The notes under the pieces: model-generated
Seen by the model: only the letters and a program-made list of their open reading frames with translations
Databases searched by the model: none
Told to the model about the DNA's origin: nothing
Made by a program: the position numbers and the translations under genes
Origin: Phaseolus vulgaris
Lineage: Eukaryota; Streptophyta; Magnoliopsida; Fabales; Fabaceae
DNA: 64,000 bases
Assembly: GCF_000499845.2 (NCBI RefSeq)
Contig: NC_023751.2
Location: forward strand, 28,273,975-28,337,974
Direction of reading: 5' to 3'
Shown: one piece after another, positions 49,191 to 62,000 of the stretch
Position numbering within the stretch: the stretch's first letter is position 1
Layout of the letters: every line of letters starts with the position of its first letter

Positions 49191-49874
49191 GTGTAAACCA
49201 GTGTTGTTAAACTCGCGACTCACACGAGTTAGCAAGTTTGGAGGACAAGCTGAGGTGACTCGGTTGGCCGATTATAATCGGAACAAATCGTCGTGCGACT
49301 TGATGGATAGGAAGATCGTCGAAGCTTGTCGATCATGTACTCTGACTCGTAAACAATAATTTTTGGTAAAAAAAATGGACCTTGCTTCATTGTTGTTAAG
49401 GTCTATTGGTAGAAGATAAGGTCTAAACGACCCAAAACGTGTGCTCTATGTTACGAGAGTAAGAATGTTACGAGAGTAAGAAATCTCAAAACGGAAAAAG
49501 AAACAAAACCTACCATGTACCTTCACTCGCTATTGCTACTCGCGGTTGTCACCATTGCTGTCGTTGCCCTCCCAATCTCCATCGTTGCACTTCGCAATTG
49601 TGTTCCTAGTTGCACTTGTGCTTGCAACTGCGGGAAGCAATCCTGTTCGAATCTGTTGTTGTTGGTCGCCATCGCTTGTGCTCGTCGTTGGTCGCTGTCG
49701 CATCACTGTCACTCACATAAACAATGCATGCTCCAACGTCCTTCCAATCCCTACAAGATTATGCTTTAATTTGTAAATACCTCATACCTCATGTTAAGAC
49801 CTCTCACAGTATTTACGTGTAAGAGGTTCAAAAATTAATGTTGGATAATGTTTATGTGCGGTAGCAAAATTTGA

Positions 49875-52040
49875 TGAAGAAATCTATGTCTAGAGAAGAG
49901 TGGGATAGTAGTGCAGGTGATTATGAGAATGTTAGAAAAAGATCAACTCAAGAAGAAAGTGGGGTGAGTCATCAAGTATTTTCAAGTAAATGGAAACTCA
50001 AACTACTATCAATTCCATCTTCAAGAAAAGTGAGAGGGATGATGCATGTCAAGAAATTGGTTTATTTTTCTATAACAATGTGGTTCCATTTAATGTAGCA
50101 AAGAGTGAAGAATAGAGTAAGATGCCTAGGTTGGTTGCCAAACATGGTCCCAAATTTAAGCCACCATCATACCATGAAATCAGGGTGAAATATCTTAAGC
50201 AACAAGCTGAAAAGACCAGTATGATATTGGAAGAACATAAATTATTTTGGAAAAAAATGGCTACATAATAATGTCAGATGGATGGAATTATAGGAGGAGA
50301 AGGACCATACTTAATTTTCTAACAAAATTTTCAAGATGATGAATGACGTTGATGAGGAGGTCGGGGAAGAGAATGTTATCCAAATTGTAACTGGTAATGC
50401 AACAAATTACAAGGTTGTTGGAGATTTGCTACAAAAAAGACAAAAGTTGTATTGGACACTGTTGGAGATTCTACATCGACTAGAGATGAGGACATTTCAT
50501 TGTATATGAGTGGGTGCAAACCTCACCTTATGAGTCGGTTTTATGGGGTTGAGTTAGGCTTAAAGTCCACTTCTTAACATGGTATCAGAGCCATTTTCGA
50601 GTCCATCTTAGCGAGAATTTGTTGGGTTTATCAGGTCACCCGCTATCGGGTCGTTATCGGACCACCCATAACATATATCTCCACGCACGAGTTGGTAGTC
50701 TCGGCGTGAGGGGGTGTGTTAGAGATCCCACATCGACTAGAGATAAGACATTTTTCATTGTATATAAGTGGGTGCAAACCTCACCTTATGAGCCGGTTTT
50801 ATGGGGTTGAGTTAGGCTTAAAGTCCACTTCTTAACAGACACCTTGCATAGCACATTGCATTGATTTAATGTTGGAAGAAGAAAATACCACTCCATCATG
50901 AGACAATAACCAATGGTAAGAGAATCACAACTTACATCTATTAAAATTTGATACTGGATAAAGGATTTTAGAAAAATATTTTGAATTGCATGTGAGGTGC
51001 TCTTCCCGGATTAAGATGTTGCGCATGGTAAATTGAGATGAAAAATCAACCATAAAATTTATTTATGAAAAGATGGATCTTGCTAAAGAGAATATACAAA
51101 GTTTTTTGAATGTTGTTAGTAAAAGGTTAATACCTAATTACCTTTCACTTATATTTGATTTCTAATTTCATTTTTTAGAAATATAGACTTTGTTGTTTAG
51201 ATTAATTTATTTACTTTTATTTTACTTAGTTACACTTCCCTTTGGAAAATCATTGATCAAAGATGAGACAATTAATTGCATAGATCATGGCATGCTGCAT
51301 GCTGTTACCTTAATCTCCCATGTTGTAATATCATCCGAACTTTAAAGATGATTAGGAGGTGAAACGAGGACCGTATGATTTTTGGAAAGGATGGTGAGAG
51401 ATAATGATGAGATCAATAAGATTGATGCCCAAATTGAGAGTTTCAAGAGCTAGTATGAATTTTTTTATAGTCAAATAGCTCAACGTGCACTTAAAAGAAA
51501 ACCTCCACCACAATGGTGGGAATCATATAAGGAAGAACATCCAGAATTACAAAGATTTGTAATTAGAGTATTGAGTATTGAGTATGACTTATAATTCATA
51601 TGGTTGTTAGCGCTATTGGAGTGCTTTTGAAAGGGTAAGAATTTAAATTTATGAGTTCATTTTATAATTATTGTTTAGAGACTAATAAGATGTTATAATT
51701 ATTTTTATAATTATTTAGGTCCACACTAAGAAAAGAAATCGTTTGCAACAAAAGACCAGGAATGATGTAGTCTTTGTGATGACTAATTCAAAATTGATGA
51801 AGTAGAATGATGTTAGGAAAACAAAAGACTAACATTGATGATTTTGCTTCCGACGATGAATGAAATATGGAGGATAATGAAGCAAAAGGTTGGAGAAGTT
51901 GAACCCTATGGATGATTTGGAAGTTTTTTCAGTTGCTGCAGATGATGAAGGTCATGACAAAGATAACATTAATGAAAATAAAGATCTTATAGAGGAGGAT
52001 ATATAGGAGATTACATCCAATATGAAGAATTTCCTTGAAT
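49875..52040 (+). pseudogene. hAT transposase (DUF659 / hATC type), decayed
   Basis: Frames in order carry MKKSMSREEWDS and a VAKSEE-like lead (49875-50120), then KPPSYHEIRVKYLKQQAEKT (50160-50220). EVGEENVIQIVTGNATNYKV follows (50360-50420), with LYW up to the TRIM. After the TRIM come PCIAHCIDLMLE (50843-50878), a W..LHAACCYLN-like piece (51290-51320) and an hATC dimerisation piece, PPPQWWESYKEEHPELQRF (51505-51560). An intron and TKKRNRLQQKTRNDVV follow (51725-51775). Frameshifts and stops make it inactive even without the TRIM. Confidence 0.85.
50460..50837 (+). mobile_element. Complete TRIM retrotransposon, 378 bp
   Basis: LTR1 50460-50579 (120 bp, TGTTGG..TTAACA) is followed immediately by primer binding site TGGTATCAGAGCCA (50580-50593). 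A ~115-bp non-coding interior, a purine tract GAGGGGGTG (50708-50716) and LTR2 50717-50837 (121 bp) complete it. Flanking GACAC at 50455-50459 and 50838-50842 is a perfect 5-bp target duplication. The LTRs differ at about 8 positions by eye. It codes for nothing and would need proteins from an autonomous element. Confidence 0.95.
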
Positions 52041-52241
52041 AGTTTAATTGTATTAAACATTTTTGAACTTATTAGTTATTTTATGTGTGAACCTTTTATA
52101 AATTATAAATATTGAATATTATTTTTCATATGTTACTAACAATTCGAATTACTATCCTCAACTTACCATCGTCAAGTTACGATCTTTTGTCTTTTTTCAA
52201 GTTCTCTTACAATCATGGAGTTTAACAACATTGGTGTAAAT

Positions 52242-53570
52242 CTTCCTCTGCATTTATGCCTTTCGCAGTGTTAATTTTATGCAGGACAAACTTCCACTTG
52301 GACTTTGGCTGTCTACTTGAATAAACTTATGGACATAGCTAAGCCAATATTAGATAAACGTTTTCACGAAATACTTCCACGAGAAAATAAAAAATGAAGC
52401 TTATAATTTAATTTATCTACCTCAATATTTTAAGAAATTTTAATTTAACATTTCAAAAAGTTGAGGGGCATGAGAGCCTTTTGAAAAATTTATAAAAATT
52501 GGCTCAAAGTCCAGTTTTTCTACGTTCTGTTGTAGGCCAACCGTAAAGATTCTGATAGTTATGTGTAAATAAATACTAATAATCATTGCGTAATTATACT
52601 CGTAATCAATCTCAAAATTACACATAATTATATTTTTCAGATTACGAATAAGTTAATAAAACTCAATGATATGTAAAAATTGATCACAATCATGTTAGTT
52701 TGGAATTATACAAGGATTTGTGATGTTGGGGGAGAGAGATTATAGCATATGCTGTTTTAAGCTATGAATTCCTATGTGATAAGCTAGAATCATTTGGTTC
52801 AAACTACTTATGGTTCAGTAACTATATTACCATTGATGAATCTTAAAAGCTGTATTAGCCGGGGAAGGTTCGATTTTGAAAGCAACAGTTCACTTATTTC
52901 TTTTACTTTTTTTTTCCTTGAGGTGGTCAGATATTTCTTTTACTTTAATACAGCTCTAAAGTGGTCAGAAAGAATATCTTACTCGTTGGTTATGTTCTTC
53001 AATTCACTTCCATAAATTCTTGATTAAACATATGAAGAAACTTATTTAGTGAAACCACATAAATTTATAGAATAGAAAAAGAAAAAGAGTAAGAGAGTTC
53101 AACAACAGTAATATGAACATATTCGAGTTGTTTACATAATCTGAAATGTTTGGTAGAATTGTACATTTTTGAACTTGTATGTTTTAGAGATGAGTTGGGA
53201 AGAAGTGTTTAGAATCTAGGCAATACATACAGATGGAAGAAAAGCATAAAGGAAATCCATTATTGAGCACTAAAAACCAAGACTACCATTTTTATTGCAT
53301 GGAGTGAAGAGCTTGGAATTCTAAAGCCTCATAGCTTAAAGAAAGTGCTTGAACATGAAAGCATGTTACTGGTTGGTTTGTTTTTTTCAGGAGTAGTGGC
53401 TGCCATAATACCTTCTTCCAAAATTCTCTACTTTTAATGGCTTTCTTGTTCCTGTTGCATTAACATTCTAAGGATACTTTTACATAATTTTCTTAATATA
53501 TAAAGATTTTTATATGAAAAAAATTAAGAAAAAAGAAACCTCTTTATAAAATTATCTTATGCATAAAAGA

Positions 53571-53604
<34 letters not shown>

Positions 53605-54980
53605 GTTCTACTGATATATAAACTAGTTTAATTTATGAATAATCTCATTTTATTTGGTTTTCTTATCTTTCTCCGTTCTTATGAAAAAAATGTATCCAAA
53701 GATATATTTAAACAATGTTACTCTTATCTTTAGTCTTGTCATGTCACCATTAATTTGGACCAGCTCTTACTTAAGTTGATGCTATAAATGTTAATTGCTC
53801 TTTGTTGTAGTTTTCTTATTAATTACATACACTTCACATATCAATAAACTAATATTTTAATTATATTTTATTTATTTTTTAATTTAAAATATTATTATAT
53901 TATTATAATGGTTTGTCAAGTGTGAGTACATTATTACTTTTTAGATGTTAAGGAAATTTTTTCCTTCTTTTTAAGGATTCTTTTAGTGAAGTTGATTTTA
54001 TAATATGAATTCTGATTAGAATTAAGTTTGAAGAGTAAAAGATTTATGCAGAGTGGTTTTTATGTTTATTCTTAGAGTATGTTTGTAGTAAATTTCATAT
54101 AAAGTATTTGGTTAGCTACTTTAAATAATTTTGAATTAAAAATAAATTCTTCGACACGAGATTAAATAGTGAAAATTTATGTATATGTATGTTAATTGAT
54201 ATTTTAACGTGAATTTAGATGGCTTAACAAGTACTAAACCAAGTGTACCTTTAGAACATATGTTAATGTGCATGATTTTAATGTGATTAAACGATTTAAT
54301 AGATTTGGCCTTAGAGATATGAGACAATTATAAGATCCATTTTAAGTTTTTAATAATTGCAGTGTTGAAGAGGAAACTTGTTCAAATTCTAAAATCTCAC
54401 GTAGTATTATAGTACTTGCTAAAAATGAGTTGTACTACTCTTTTGTGATTGCACCATTAGAGATGCTCTTACCAGTGAAAGAAAAACGGTTTCTTTGGGA
54501 GGAGGTTTGTTTTAGATCAAAATCACTTTTATGTTTCCATTAGATCTTCATTGAGGGTATAATTTAGTACGTTGGCTTTTTCATGGAACATCTCAGAAAA
54601 AGAAAGAGAATGCAGCAAATTCAGTGAGCATCATGCAGAGAATGATTCCTCTCATTGGCATATATGTCTCGAGGATATGGTGCAAGAACATGTCAGCAAG
54701 GGAAGATGACGTGGCAGATTAACAAAGTGTTTGAAGACACAGCTTCTTCGGTCTTTGTTTGGTGAAAAAGAGCAAGACAAATGATGGGGTTCCCAAGGAT
54801 ATTGTTCCAATTAACTTTTATTCAAACCTGTCAGTGTCAATCATCTAAATCAGCCTTATATATTGCTTATATAGCATTTGCTTATGTTCTAGGCTTCTTG
54901 TGCTTTTGCTTTGAAGCTTCCAAATCACATAGAAGATAAACTGCAGGATTATCCCTGTTGCTGCTATGAGCAGCAAGAAA
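52242..54980. other. Intergenic DNA
   Basis: No gene is recognised over 2.7 kb. A (TA)n microsatellite lies at 53574-53602. The last ~400 bp (rich in GAAGCTTC-like and CACATAGAAG pieces) are probably the promoter region of the CLE gene. Confidence 0.4.
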
Positions 54981-54987
54981 TAGGAGA

Positions 54988-54993
54988 TATAAA
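54988..54993 (+). promoter_or_regulatory. TATA box of the CLE gene
   Basis: TATAAA lies 94 bp before the ATG at 55082. A second TATATA-like stretch is farther upstream near 54860. Confidence 0.55.
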
Positions 54994-55081
54994 CACACAG
55001 TTTTAGACCCACCACCACCTTCTCTTCTTTGCTTCAAACTGAGAAAGCCTTTCTTCCTCCAAATTTTCCTCTACAAAAGAG

Positions 55082-55369
55082 ATGAGTTTGTTGTCTTTCA
55101 GAGGGTTCTTTGTTTTAGTCTGTGTTGGGATTTTAGCTTCTCAACCAGGCATGGTTTCTGGCCTCAGAAGCAAAGATCTTGCTCTGAAATGGGATCACAG
55201 GCAATCAACACCACTTGCTCAAATAGCTCAGGACCTAAAGGCTGTTGCAATGGAGGACTTGCAATCACAGTTGGATTTGGCACCTGCACCTTCGTTGACA
55301 TTTGATCCTAATCAATCAAACAAAAGGACAGTTCAAAAAGGGTCTGATCCAATTCACAATCGATGTTAA
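55082..55369 (+). CDS. CLE-family signalling peptide precursor (CLE45-like motif)
   Basis: This is a single-exon 95-residue precursor. Residues 1-27 form a signal peptide (FRGFFVLVCVGILA core), followed by a variable hydrophilic region. A 12-residue CLE motif lies at 82-93, RTVQKGSDPIHN, and only Arg-Cys follows before the stop. The secreted dodecapeptide would be released by proteolysis and perceived by leucine-rich-repeat receptor kinases. The xxGSDPIHN ending is closest, from memory, to the CLE45 type (RRVRRGSDPIHN) rather than the CLV3 type with PxGPxPLH. Unusual here are Gln at motif position 4 (usually Pro or Arg) and a terminal Cys. The length and intronless structure fit the family. 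Confidence 0.88.
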   Translation: MSLLSFRGFFVLVCVGILASQPGMVSGLRSKDLALKWDHRQSTPLAQIAQDLKAVAMEDLQSQLDLAPAPSLTFDPNQSNKRTVQKGSDPIHNRC

Positions 55370-56323
55370 CAAATCAACATGCTGTGGTTTTGTCCCTTTT
55401 TACTTAGCTTAGAATGACAAGTGAGTTCCCTAATGCCAAGATTGTTCTTTGCTTCGTTTAACAGTTTCTTAATGAGGTTGGTCGGCTTTCGATGCTCTTT
55501 TTCTTCCCCCATTTGTTTTTAGTTTTGTTGAGTCTATCTGTCAGGTGAAGAATTGCTCATGAAAACATTTTGTAAAGAAATCAGGTATTGAAGAATAGCT
55601 AGATAGTTTCGTGATATTGTTAGCTATCAAATACAGAATATAGTGGTTTTCTCTCTCTCAAACACACTTTCTCTGTCTATCTCTCCGACTTTCCTGGAAC
55701 CGATATTTTGAGCCTTTTTCCTGCATAATTCAGTTACAAATAACTTCTTATGGGCCTTCTTAACTTGCTTGTGAAATGCAAAACTGTAGAATTTTGCCCT
55801 AATGTACCCTGGAGACTTGCTTCTTGGTACATCAATAGTTATTAAGCACCACTTGCGATAATGCAAAATCATAATGTCATTACTAGTACATTAATACAGG
55901 TTCTAGAGGGAAAACAAAGTACGGAAAATTTGTGAATGCATTTAACTTTGTTAATATGCCTTCGTTATAAAAATATTTAATCAACTAATAAAAAACCACC
56001 TTATAAATTGCTAATCCAAAAAATTAACAATTCTCAGTCATGACATTTTATGATTAGATAATAGTATAAGATACACACTTTTATATTCCAATTAAATTCA
56101 TTTTTTAAGTACTTTTTTCTAAGATTCATGTGCCAAGAGGACAAATAATGCGGTATGCTTCGACATTAAAATAAAAAATCGTTTTTTTCCTTCAACAAGA
56201 TGAGCAATTCAGCAAAAAGAAACCAATGAAGAGAATGGGAGCTTGCTACTAGCAAACAAATGAGACAAGGCTTGTCTCTTCCACTGTCATGTTGAACTTG
56301 ACTGAAACCAAGATCCATAGATT
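55370..56323. other. CLE 3' UTR and intergenic DNA
   Basis: The convergent genes CLE (+) and GT47 (-) share this ~950-bp spacer. The minus frame of 81 codons at 55627-55872 has no recognisable motif. No other feature is seen. Confidence 0.4.
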
Positions 56324-59002
56324 CTAACGACCCAGAATCTCGGAATTTAAGTTTGTCTTAGCCCGAAGCTGAGATCTCTGGTATCTGTTCTTTCTGTGCA
56401 AATTGAACCTTATTGAAGATATCTTTGTTGAAACTTGCCGCCAAATCATATTCACTGCATCCCCAGGTTGGGATGGATACTGATACTCAAAGTGGGGTGT
56501 AATTTCCTTCAATTTTTCCCACATCTTGTTCCACTCGTCCCGTTTGATTGAACGAAGGACATTCAGCAGGTAGCCTTTCTTCACGGCATCAGAGGCACGC
56601 ACAAATACTGAAAACTCTGAGTAGTCCAAGACATCTTCAAAGGGCAGCTCAATTTCATCACTAATGATCACAGGCACACAGTGGCTTGCTATGGCATCAA
56701 AGAGTCGATTCGAGGACGGGGTATCACCAGCAATGTTGAGGCAGAATTTTGACAAGGCCATGCCCTGGCTTGCCTGTTTGATCCCATTTCCTCCTATGCT
56801 CCCAAAACTGAAATGCACATCTTTCTCTTCTTTGAGGAGGTAGTACAGTTCTTGGCGAATGGCTCCTCCCTAGAGTTTCAATATCATAATTTAACTAATT
56901 AAATGAAGAAATACCATCTTCCACATCTAGAATTAATACTATAAAATTGATAAGGGAAGTAGTATTGATGGAAAGCGGACATTACATCATTGTAACGATT
57001 CTCACGAAAAAGTCTTAGCAGGATGCGTTTAAGTTTTAGTGTTCCAATGGATTTATCTTAAATTATGTGCCCAATATTTGTTCATATAAAACTCAATAAA
57101 ATTTAGAAATCAACCATCAGAAGCCCTTTCTTATATTTGGAAGCATGAAAATGTAATATTTGTACCACCTCTGAAATCAAGGCTTCTATACAAGCTACAA
57201 TGAACCCACTTGAGCTGATTAAACTTGAAGATATAAAAATTCAACTAATGCACTATAGTCAGCTCAGTGACACTGCCATTTATATCTTGATTTACCTTCT
57301 GAAATTCAATAAAAATACGATCTACTATTGATATCTTGAGGTGCCAAAAAACATGGAGTTGAAGTTTTTTTTTAATTAATAATCTAATACCAAGGATGAG
57401 AAGGACATGGAGCTTGTTGCTAAAGGTAACCGTAGAATATTTGTCATGTGTCAGTTCTCTATGCTCATCACTTTTGTTATAAAAGTGCCAGGGTATACGC
57501 AAGTACCTGGGATCAAATCTTACCTTCAAAAAGCCCCAGGCACCAAGGCGTAGTTTGTTCTCTAGCTGATATGAGGTGAGGTATGATCGGTAAAGATTCC
57601 TAAGATCTATTATCTAAGCCATCAATATGTTTCAACCAAGAAGGGGTTCTTAATTCTGATATCCACCCAATTAACAAGTTAAGAAGCTAATGCACCTTGA
57701 CATCATCCCAACTCACAATAAAATGGAACACATGCCTCTTGCTAACCTTAAATGGGCATAATCAATAGTGTTAAGAAGTGAATTTAAACCTAACTTATCC
57801 TCACAAAACTGGTTTGGTAAGGTGAGCTTTGCACACACTCACTATTATAATATGATTTTATCTCTAGTCAATGTGGCATCTCCAACACACAACAAATAGC
57901 CAATTTAATTCATTGACGAAATTACCTCAAAATAAACTGGGAATGGAGTGGTAAAACTATTCGATGTGAAATATTTTTTCATAATAAGGTAAGTATGCAT
58001 TAAACAGATAACATGAGTGCAGTAGAAACTCACATCTTTCCTGTATATTGCTCCCTGGAAATACACCAGTGTGGTACGTTCTTCATATGAAGCTGATTTA
58101 GCTCTTGGTATGGTACCTACTAGGTGCCTGTAGGGGGCTATTACATCTTTCTTGATATTTGCTAGTTGAGCAGGATACCTTCCGAAATCTGCAAGCACAA
58201 GCATAGCAGAACCCAATTTTCTTCTTGCATCCAACAAGCTGTTAGGATGGTGGGCTATAATCAGATGATCCTTCCCTCCTGATCGTTTCCATTCTTTCCG
58301 GTTCATTAAGAACTGCACCAATTTGTCTTGCAACATTTTGTTAACACTAACTTTCTCCTCTCCATGAAGCTTGGAATGCCGATTGTAACTCAGAGATGAG
58401 AAAAATGGCACAAAAATTACATCTGCTTGACTTGAATCCTGCACTCTAATTGCAGAGCAAGAATGACCAACTTTAGCAGTGTTTGATGACAGAAGATCAA
58501 GGGTGAGCCAGTATTCCATGCTGTGCTGCAAGTTCAGACCACCTGGATAGCGTGGGATACCTTCAGGGTTATCCACCTCAGGCCATGTTTGATTCAAACT
58601 TCCCTTCCAACCCAATAACCCGAAGTGAAATTCTGGGGGCAAATCATACATGAAGACTCTCAATAAAGGCCGAACTGGGTGAGATGCCACATTCATCTGT
58701 TGTCCTACAGAACTTGTTTTCTGGCTTGAATCAGAAGCTTGACAATCGGATTCTCTGGGTTTTTGTGATTGAAATTTTAAATCCCCAGAAGGGCAGGGAG
58801 GGACTACGATCTGCTCTCTCTTCATATTAGGCATGAAGTACTGTGACGCATTATTGACAAGAATAAGTTCTAACACTGATCTAGGTATCAAAGAATGACT
58901 GCTGAACTGGAGTAGGAAAAGGGATGACATGACCAAAAGGAACATAGAAATGATCATCACGTAAAATATAAACCTTGAGTGAAACATGATCTTCTCTGAC
59001 AT
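56324..59002 (-). CDS. Exostosin-domain (GT47) glycosyltransferase, ARAD-like (2 exons)
   Basis: This is a Golgi type II membrane glycosyltransferase of family GT47, probably acting in cell-wall polysaccharide synthesis. Exons on the minus strand are 59002-58034 (323 codons) and 56869-56324 (181 codons plus stop), giving 504 residues. A short cytoplasmic tail is followed by one membrane segment at ~10-31 (FIFYVMIISMFLLVMSSLFL). A Ser/Gln-rich stem leads to an exostosin domain at ~112-450, with RVFMYDLPPEFHFGLLGW, ADVIFVPFFSSLSYNRH, HLIIAHHPNSL and LVYFQGAIYRKD. Exon 2 contains FCLNIAGDTPSSNRLFDAI and HCVPVIISDEIELPFEDVLD, the usual nucleotide-sugar-binding end. Similarity from memory is to the At1g34270/At5g16890 'probable arabinosyltransferase' group. 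The specific sugar is not decided. The 1164-bp intron contains a TRIM LTR. A 5'-UTR intron starting at 59584 (CAG|GTACCC) is likely. Confidence 0.93.
57769..57887 (-). mobile_element. TRIM solo LTR in the GT47 intron
   Basis: 119 bp in minus orientation, starting TGTTGGAGATGCCACATTGA and ending CACTTCTTAACA, is the same LTR family as 50460-50579. Only one LTR is present, without primer site or purine tract. No clear target duplication was found. Confidence 0.8.
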
Positions 59003-62000
59003 TTTTTAGGATAAAAAACAAGGTCCAATCAAGCAACCTTACAGCGAATACAGCAAATGAAACAAGACACCAAAAGAAAAAAAGACTGAGCAGCTCAAAA
59101 GGTAAGGTATTTTCACAAACACACAAAGCAAAAACCTTGATGGGGGTTATGGTTTTAGCAAGAAGCCCTTCTCAATCAAAATCCAAAGCTCGAATCCCTC
59201 AAACACAAATCGCCATACCCAGCCACTAATGGGCTTGACAACCTTCTACAGTGTTGAAGAAGATCTCCCACAGTTCTCACATGCAATGGCTTCCACATAC
59301 AAAGCAATTTCAAAACCCTCCACTTCTTACAGAACACACTGATGAGACACAGTATAATCCATCAACCAAAAATGCCTGTGAAATCCAACCTTTGTTCCAA
59401 AACTAGCAACAAACAAATACCCCAAAACAAAAGTTCTCAGCTTCAGCATTCCATTAAACCGCCTTCGGAGATACAATCATTAGAAACCCAAGAAAATGTA
59501 TTTGAATGAACACAGAAAGAAAATTAAAGAGGAATTGGCATCTGGGCAGACAATTTTTTTTTTGGTTTGAGCAAGAATGGGTACCTGGCGATAGAGATTG
59601 AAGCAGCACTCACCTCATCACTGTGCTAAGTCTTCACATTCAGACAGAGGAGAAAAAGGAATAAACTTTCTTAGCAAAATTTTATGTTTTGTTAGCTGTG
59701 CACGCCTAACGTGTGTGAATTGCGAGTTTCGTCACACTCATTTATTCTTCTTCAAGTCTCAACCTTTCTTGCGGAATTCAAAATACCCATTTAATGTACA
59801 CATATAACACTTTGCAGTTCTTAATTATTTTATTCTCATTCTGGCTGTTCACATTAAATAATCAGGGAAAACTCTGTTGTTTTTTTTACTAACGTGTAAC
59901 ATTTGAATTAATATAAAATTTAATAAACTTATTTTAAACGGTCATTTATGAGTATAGATAAGTATAAAGATGTTTTACATTGTACATTATTTGTAGTGAT
60001 TAGGTTTTATGCCACCCATAAATTCATTAATTTGAAATGTGCTCAAAATCTTGATTTGCTCAAGGAAAGTGGAAAACAATCTTACTATTGATGAAGTTGT
60101 AGAGTGAATGAGACTTTTTTTTACCTCTTTTTTCACTGTTTTGTTAATTTCGTATTTCACTTGGAAATTACTAGGTGATATTAGGAATATGAATAGAGTT
60201 TTTCACCTAGAAAATAGAGATATAAACTAACAAGAAAAAGACTTTGAATACATGATTGAAATAATAACTTTTGGATTTTATAGCATTTGGTTCATGTACT
60301 AAAACAAGACACCTGTAAAGTAAGCGAATGAGAAGGGAAAGAACTTAATTTTTTAACTTTGTACACAAACTTAATTATATTTTTAGAAGGAATGATAAAG
60401 TATATAGTGTTGCTTTATGGGTATGTCATTTTGATATTTTGTCAACGTTTGAGTAGGTCAGAAAATAGAAAATACTGTGAAATTAAGGAATAGCAGGAGC
60501 TCCTAATGCTATGCCATTTTGTTTCACAAAAATTTCAAACAAAGAATATTAATAGGGAACTTTTCAAACAAACTAGATGATAAACTCATTAAATTCTGAT
60601 ATTTAGGTATGCATAACAAAACAAAGAATATTAATAGGGAACTTTTTTTTGGTTCAAACACAGGATGATAAGGTGTCACTTGTCAACAAACATGAGATGT
60701 TAAGAAACTTTTTCTTATCTTATTTCTTCTGTGCCAGAACAATTGAAATGACAACCTAATCAGAGTGTCTAGTTTACTTATTGGACAGAAGAAGGTCATA
60801 ATATCAAAGATACTCACTCCTTTTTAAGGCTTTTTTCTGGTAAAAATATCATAGAATAAATTTTCAAGAATAATTTTTTTAAAACTTAAATTATAGTTTT
60901 TGGAAAGTGCTCTTTCGCTAAATTCTTTTCTTTTTCTCTCCGAATATAATGAATGGAAGTGTAACGGTAAACTCTAAACCCTAAATACAATTATAATGAT
61001 GACAATAAATAACAATGATAACAATCTCAATAATGATAGTTGCAATGTTGGTATAGTTTAGTGAGGGAAAATATTTTAGTATTTTTTTAGTATGAAGTGT
61101 GATCATTGTTGTTTCACATTCAAACTAAAAACAACTTAGAATAGATCGTCTAACGTAATATTAGACCGTCTAACACCAACAAGATGATAAAATATATAAT
61201 TAATTAATCTAAAATCGTCAAAACTTACTTATAAACAATTAAAAATTAGCAATAATCGGAAAGTAAAAGGGAATTATGATTGTTGTGCGAAAAATATAAT
61301 AGATGATAGAAAAACAATAAAGAAATCAAGTTGATTTTCAAGTTCATTCACCACTAAATTCGTCATTAGTTGTCCTAATATTATTATTCTCTATTCTTAC
61401 ATAGAGTTGAACTTAATTAAACAAATGTCAATCAAACTGTACAAAATCTTATTAGCAAAAAAATGTCTACTAACTTATTCAGTATCTCACTCGTCTTTAA
61501 GCATCTACTCATGAGATGTTTATCTCCTACCTCTTTATTTAAGAAAACAAAATATTGATTAAAATTAAGCAAATCAACCAAGAACTTTAATTAAAGAAAA
61601 TAATTGAATTCTTAACAAGCGTAAAAAACAATTCCTTATTAGAAACCAAAATTCAAAAAGATTAGACTATCACATAATATGATACAGAGAATTTAAGAAC
61701 AAAACTTTATTGAACAGAAACATTAGGATTCATTGTGAAATGAAAGAATTACAAAGAAAAGAAATAAGTTTGATTCCACCATTTCTCCTTAAAGCTTGTA
61801 TTTTTTTATATGTTTCTTTGCTCCAAAGATTTTTGAATTAGATTATGGTTCAAGTATCATTAACGAATTCTCAGTTTCCAACTTTCTAAAATTTTCAAAT
61901 TTGTTTCCTGTTTTTTCGCAATTTTGTTTCTTCTTATTTTTTCAGCTGATTTGCTTCCCAATTTGTTATGAGATATTGTATATTTTATTCTCTAATTCTT

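Larger units (their letters stand above)
49199..52233 (+). mobile_element. hAT DNA transposon with TIRs and 8-bp target duplication
   Basis: The left end is CAGTGTTGTTAAACTC at 49199. The right end on the minus strand is CAATGTTGTTAAACTC from 52233, matching at 15 of 16 bases. Flanks GTGTAAAC (49191-49198) and GTGTAAAT (52234-52241) form an 8-bp target duplication with one mismatch, as expected for hAT. The 3.0-kb body carries a decayed transposase and a nested TRIM. Confidence 0.9.

Noticed and set aside
49515..49776. Two overlapping ~80-codon frames at the left of the hAT element
   Set aside because: They lie between the hAT TIR and its transposase in transposon leader sequence and show only low-complexity hydrophobic/Cys-rich translation.
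50580..50593. tRNA-like sequence
   Set aside because: TGGTATCAGAGCCA is the reverse-transcription primer binding site complementary to initiator tRNA-Met, not a tRNA gene.
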